DNA from: DASZCR01 sp035942915
GTDB taxonomy: Bacteria; Acidobacteriota; Blastocatellia; Pyrinomonadales; Pyrinomonadaceae
Assembly: GCA_035942915.1 (NCBI GenBank)
Contig: DASZCR010000311.1
Coordinates: 1-8,218 of the forward strand
Direction of reading: 5' to 3'
DNA length: 8,218 nucleotides
Shown: one piece after another, positions 5,169 to 8,218 of the stretch
Numbering within the stretch: the first letter of the stretch is position 1
Layout of the letters: every line of letters starts with the position of its first letter
The notes under the pieces: generated by a model
What the model was told of the DNA's origin: nothing
What the model saw: the letters and a program-made list of their open reading frames with translations, nothing else
Databases searched by the model: none
Position numbers and translations under genes: made by a program

Positions 5169-8165
5169 ATGAACGGTAAGAAAACCCATAATAAGCGCAG
5201 CCGGCTCGTTGCAGCCCTGCTCGCACTCTTGCTCTTGGGCGGAGGTTTCGCCGGTCTGTTCACGACGTTCACCGCGTCGGCGCAGACCACCGGAACTATC
5301 AATGAACCGCCTGCTGTTCCCCACTCCATCACCGTGTTCCCTTCGCGCGACTTCGTCTCGGCCGAAGGTTATGACCCGGCCAACGGCCCCGTCACCATCA
5401 GCGTCCTGCGCCGCGACGGCGCGGGCGGCTACACCCTTATTAGTCAGGCGCAGAACATCATGCCCGGCGCTGACGGCATCGCCGAAGTCAACCACCCCGG
5501 CGCGGCCTGCTGGGAAGTCATCACGCCCGACATCCGCCCCGGCGACGTTGTCCGCGTGACGACCCTTTCGACCGGCGTCTCTGACCAGACAACCGTCGCC
5601 AACGTCACAGCCGGTCTGCCTGAGCAGGTTGACGCGACGACCGTCGTCGTGCACGGCACGGCGCAGGATGCCAACGGCAACCCGCTCAACATCGACCTTA
5701 TCGAGCACCGCCTGCTCAATCCGCTTGAGTTCTCGAACGACCGTCGCACCTTGCGCGCCAGCACGACCGAAGTCGAAGACGGCACGCTCGCCTACGACGC
5801 ACCCGGCTCCATCAACTGGACGGCGACCTACTCGAACCTGAGCGCGGCCGACCTCGCGAAGGCGATGGACTCCGAGTCGCGCGGGATGTGGCTCGGCAAC
5901 GACCCGTTGGCCGAAAACGAACTGACGATTTTTGAGATCGGCGAAGACGTTTTCGCCGGCCCGCAGGCTCCCTGCACCGCTCCGCTCGAAGGCGCTGGCC
6001 CGCCGCCGACGCCGCAGCCCGTTCCCGAAGCTCCGGCCTACACCTCGCTCGTTTCGCCGCCGGTCACCGGTCACGAAATCGTTGCCTTCCCTGAGCGCGA
6101 CTTCGTCTCCATCGCCGGTTGGAGCAACGCCGAGCCTATCACCATCAACGTCCTGCGTCCGGTCACGACCGTTGTTGACGGCTCGCCCGTGACGAATCTC
6201 ATCACGGTCGGCGCGTCGCGCAACATCACGACCGAAGACGACCCCGCAACCGTCGGCTTCGACGGCCTCGCCGAAGTCAACCACCCCGGCGCAGCCGCTT
6301 GGGAAGGCACGACGCCCGACATCCGCCCCGGCGACATCGTGCGCGTCACGACCGCTTCGGGCGTCGCCGAGCAGACGACTGTGGCGAACGTCGTCGCCGG
6401 TCGCCCCATCCGCATCGACGCGTCGACCGTGCAGATTCACGGCTTCGCGATGGACGCGGCGGGCGCTCCGCTGCCCATCGAACAGCTTGAGCAGCGCATG
6501 ATTGGCAGCAGTGCCGACCCGTTCGACCAGAGCGGCAACCGCACGCTGCGCGCCACGAGCGACGGCGCCGAGCAGGGTACGCTCGCCTACGACGCTCCCG
6601 GTTCCGTCAACTGGACGGCGACCTACACGAACCTGACGGCCGCCGACGTGACGCGTGTGCTGAGCACCGAATCGCGCGGCATGTGGCTCGGCAGCAACCC
6701 TGCGGCAGGCACCGAGTTGACCATCTTCGAGATTGGCGGCGACGTTGCCGGTGGCCCGCAGACCCCGCTCAACGGCGCGGCCGAACCCCGCATCCTCGTG
6801 ACGGCGAACCCGGCGACCGGCCTCTACGGCACGGCGCAGACCGTCTCGCTCGTCGCCCAGCCGGCCGAAGCGACCATCTACTACACGACCGACGGCACGA
6901 CTCCGACGACCGCCAGCAACGTCTACACGGCTCCCTTCACGGTTGACGCGACGACGATTGTGAAGTTCATCGGCGTTGACACCGTCAACTTCACCGAAGG
7001 CCGACAGACATCGCAGGTTTTCATGGAGACCTACGTCATCGACGCGACGGCTCCGGCCGCCCCGACCGCGCCCGACATGGCCGCGACCAGCGACAGCGGC
7101 GCTTCCGACACCGACAACGTGACGAACGACGCGACGCCGACCTTCGTCGGCAACGTCGAGCCGAACGCCATCGTCAAGCTCTTCGTTGACGGCGTCGAGG
7201 CGGGCACGGCTAACGCCGATGCCACCGGCCTCTACTCCATCACGACGACGACGCTCGCCGACGGCGCGCACAGCGCGACGGTCAAGTCCTTCGACATCGC
7301 GGGCAACATGAGCGGCGAATCCGGCGCGATTGCCTTCACCGTTGACACGGTGTCGGAGACGCCCGCGACTCCCGACATGACCGACGCGACCGACACCGGC
7401 ACGTCCTCGACCGACAACGTGACGCGTCTGAGCACGCCGACCTTTGCCGGCACGGCCGAGGCTGGTTCGACCGTCAACATCCTCGTCGATGGCGTGATTC
7501 GTGGCAGCGCGGTCGCCAACGGCGGCACCTACAACGTGACGACGACGGCGCTGGCTAACGGCATCCGTTCCATCACGGCGCAGGCGACCGACGCGGCCGG
7601 TAACATCAGCACCGCCTCGGCGGCTCTCTCCGTGACGGTTGATACGACCAACACGGGCGCGTTCGCCAACCCGCGCGGCGGCTCCTACAGCGCCGCTCTC
7701 TCGGTGACGCTTTCGAGCGAGGCCGGGTCGACGATTTACTTCACGACCAACGGCACGTCGCCGACGACGGCGAGCACCGTCTACACGACGCCTATCTCGA
7801 TTACGGCGACCACCACCCTGCGCTTCTTCTCGGTGGACACGGCGGGCAACCAGTCAACCGTCTCGCAAGAGATTTACACGCTGGCTCCCCCGGCCGCTCC
7901 CGGCGCGCTCTCGGCCGACGGTAGCGTCCGCGACCGCGTCACGCTGACGTGGCTCGACAACTCGACCAACGAGACGGGCTTCATCATCGAGCGTTCGACC
8001 TCCTCGACGACCGGCTTCGTGCAGGTCGGCACGGTGGGCGCGAACGTCCGCACGTTCGTCGATACGACTGTCGCTCGACGCACGACCTACTTCTGGCGCG
8101 TGCGTGCCAGAAACAACTTCGGGACTTCGAATCCCTCGAACACGGTCTCCCTGAGGACTCTGTAA
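5169..8165 (+). CDS. Large secreted multidomain beta-sandwich protein with duplicated unknown domain
   Basis: This 998-residue protein is predicted to be exported. Residues 1-38 form a signal peptide: a basic start with KK and KR pairs, a leucine/alanine core (about 13-31), and an ASA|QT cleavage site after residue 38. Two copies of an unrecognised domain follow (about 52-268 and 302-533), joined by a proline-rich linker. After them come a chitobiase/beta-hexosaminidase C-terminal-like domain (about 541-624, core IYYTTDGTTPT), two bacterial Ig-like repeats of 99 residues (about 629-826, with TDNVT...TPTF and DGxHS...DIAGN signatures), a second chitobiase-C-like domain (about 830-905, IYFTTNGTSPT) and a fibronectin type III domain (about 907-998, LTWLDNSTNETGFIIERS). 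It is very rich in Thr, Ala and Ser and has only two cysteines (114 and 269). I see no transmembrane anchor, LPXTG, PEP-CTERM or catalytic motif, so it is more likely an adhesin, matrix or carbohydrate-binding protein than an enzyme. It has its own sigma-54 promoter. The exact role is unknown. Confidence 0.9.
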   Translation: MNGKKTHNKRSRLVAALLALLLLGGGFAGLFTTFTASAQTTGTINEPPAVPHSITVFPSRDFVSAEGYDPANGPVTISVLRRDGAGGYTLISQAQNIMPGADGIAEVNHPGAACWEVITPDIRPGDVVRVTTLSTGVSDQTTVANVTAGLPEQVDATTVVVHGTAQDANGNPLNIDLIEHRLLNPLEFSNDRRTLRASTTEVEDGTLAYDAPGSINWTATYSNLSAADLAKAMDSESRGMWLGNDPLAENELTIFEIGEDVFAGPQAPCTAPLEGAGPPPTPQPVPEAPAYTSLVSPPVTGHEIVAFPERDFVSIAGWSNAEPITINVLRPVTTVVDGSPVTNLITVGASRNITTEDDPATVGFDGLAEVNHPGAAAWEGTTPDIRPGDIVRVTTASGVAEQTTVANVVAGRPIRIDASTVQIHGFAMDAAGAPLPIEQLEQRMIGSSADPFDQSGNRTLRATSDGAEQGTLAYDAPGSVNWTATYTNLTAADVTRVLSTESRGMWLGSNPAAGTELTIFEIGGDVAGGPQTPLNGAAEPRILVTANPATGLYGTAQTVSLVAQPAEATIYYTTDGTTPTTASNVYTAPFTVDATTIVKFIGVDTVNFTEGRQTSQVFMETYVIDATAPAAPTAPDMAATSDSGASDTDNVTNDATPTFVGNVEPNAIVKLFVDGVEAGTANADATGLYSITTTTLADGAHSATVKSFDIAGNMSGESGAIAFTVDTVSETPATPDMTDATDTGTSSTDNVTRLSTPTFAGTAEAGSTVNILVDGVIRGSAVANGGTYNVTTTALANGIRSITAQATDAAGNISTASAALSVTVDTTNTGAFANPRGGSYSAALSVTLSSEAGSTIYFTTNGTSPTTASTVYTTPISITATTTLRFFSVDTAGNQSTVSQEIYTLAPPAAPGALSADGSVRDRVTLTWLDNSTNETGFIIERSTSSTTGFVQVGTVGANVRTFVDTTVARRTTYFWRVRARNNFGTSNPSNTVSLRTL
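5322..5972 (+). repeat. Unknown secreted domain, copy 1
   Basis: This is the first copy of a domain of about 217 residues (52-268). Landmarks shared with copy 2 are RDFVS, AEVNHPGAA, TPDIRPGD, QTTVANV, RTLRA, GTLAYDAPGS, NWTATY, ESRGMWLG and ELTIFEIG. It carries both cysteines of the protein: Cys114 inside the NHPGAACWE segment and Cys269 just after its end. I do not recognise the fold; the pattern of short beta-type segments and GD/PG turns suggests an all-beta domain. Confidence 0.8.
6072..6767 (+). repeat. Unknown secreted domain, copy 2
   Basis: This is the second copy (about residues 302-533) and is slightly longer, mainly from an insertion around 331-361. In the 28-residue stretch from AEVNHPG to VRVTT it matches copy 1 at 24 positions. 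The DNA is also very similar there (for example gccgaagtcaaccacccc at 5481 and 6270), so the domain arose by internal duplication. The cysteine of copy 1 is replaced by alanine (AAAWE), and the following GPQ-P tail has no cysteine. Confidence 0.8.
7053..7646 (+). repeat. Two tandem bacterial Ig-like repeats
   Basis: Two 99-residue units (7053-7349 and 7350-7646) each begin with P-x-x-PDM and a Asp/Ser/Thr-rich TDNVT linker. They then carry TPTF-G, a VDG turn, Y-(S/N)-(I/V)-TTT, a DxAGN motif and end in TVDT. This is the style of Ig-like repeats in large bacterial adhesins and biofilm proteins, where the Asp-rich linkers often bind calcium. Calcium binding here is only inferred. Confidence 0.75.
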
Positions 8166-8218
8166 GCGAGCAGACACTCAGGGTCAGCGGTCGTCGCCGC
8201 GCGGAGAGGCACTTGCCC
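8166..8218. other. Short 3' flank, nothing identified
   Basis: Only 53 bases follow the stop of the secreted-protein gene. GC-rich segments are present, but no complete terminator hairpin with a T-run is visible before the window ends. Confidence 0.4.

Noticed and set aside
4886..5179. 97-residue open frame in the intergenic region, + strand
   Set aside because: Its ATG lies inside the sigma-54 promoter region, before the predicted transcript start. It has no ribosome site and no protein-like pattern.
5159..5179. Six-residue mini-frame (MKSDER) overlapping the start of the secreted-protein gene
   Set aside because: Its ATG sits inside the extended Shine-Dalgarno sequence, too close for normal initiation. 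A role in coupled re-initiation is possible but nothing supports it.
5121..7271. 716-residue open frame on the minus strand opposite the secreted-protein gene
   Set aside because: It is rich in Arg, Gly, Val and Asp as expected for the complement of GC-rich codons. It shows no domain or signal peptide and lies opposite a gene with clear repeats, a signal peptide and a ribosome site. It is a shadow frame.
8024..8041. GGCACG...GC match inside the secreted-protein gene
   Set aside because: The GG/GC spacing fits, but the TT before GC is missing and it lies within coding sequence where GGCACG is a frequent codon pair.

Overview
The window is GC-rich, tightly coded on the + strand, and looks like chromosomal DNA from a free-living bacterium that has sigma-54 and complex two-component signalling. 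The gene set (a PAS histidine kinase, a kinase with an N-terminal receiver, an NtrC-type activator, and a large secreted beta-sandwich protein) would fit soil lineages such as Acidobacteriota. That placement is a low-confidence inference from style, not from a marker gene. No mobile element, tRNA, rRNA or CRISPR array was seen.

Layout. Positions 1-146 are a short lead-in with no convincing gene. Positions 147-4574 hold a compact three-gene signalling operon: a membrane-bound PAS sensor histidine kinase (147-1544), a soluble receiver-PAS-histidine kinase (1537-3144, overlapping the first gene by 8 bases), and a sigma-54-dependent NtrC-family response regulator (3162-4574, 17 bases downstream). 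A strong hairpin terminator (stem 4616-4646) closes the operon. A roughly 590-base intergenic region follows. It carries two operator-like 7-3-7 sites (4763-4779, imperfect; 4794-4810, perfect palindrome) and a near-consensus -24/-12 sigma-54 promoter (4875-4890), then a long leader. Positions 5169-8165 encode a 998-residue secreted protein: a signal peptide, two copies of an unrecognised domain of about 220 residues, then a chitobiase-C-terminal-like domain, two bacterial Ig-like repeats, a second chitobiase-C-terminal-like domain and a fibronectin type III domain. The last 53 bases hold nothing clear.

How it may work together. The gene order suggests a signalling chain: kinase 1 phosphorylates the receiver at the front of kinase 2, which tunes kinase 2, which phosphorylates the NtrC-type regulator. 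The regulator has the GAFTGA loop needed to open sigma-54 promoters. The only good sigma-54 promoter seen here lies directly downstream of it, with two similar sites about 99 and 130 bases upstream of the expected start and about three helical turns apart. That is classic enhancer geometry. The main hypothesis is therefore a self-contained, previously unlinked module in which a two-kinase cascade switches on a large secreted or surface protein through sigma-54. The motifs are visible in the sequence; the regulatory link and the protein's function are inference.
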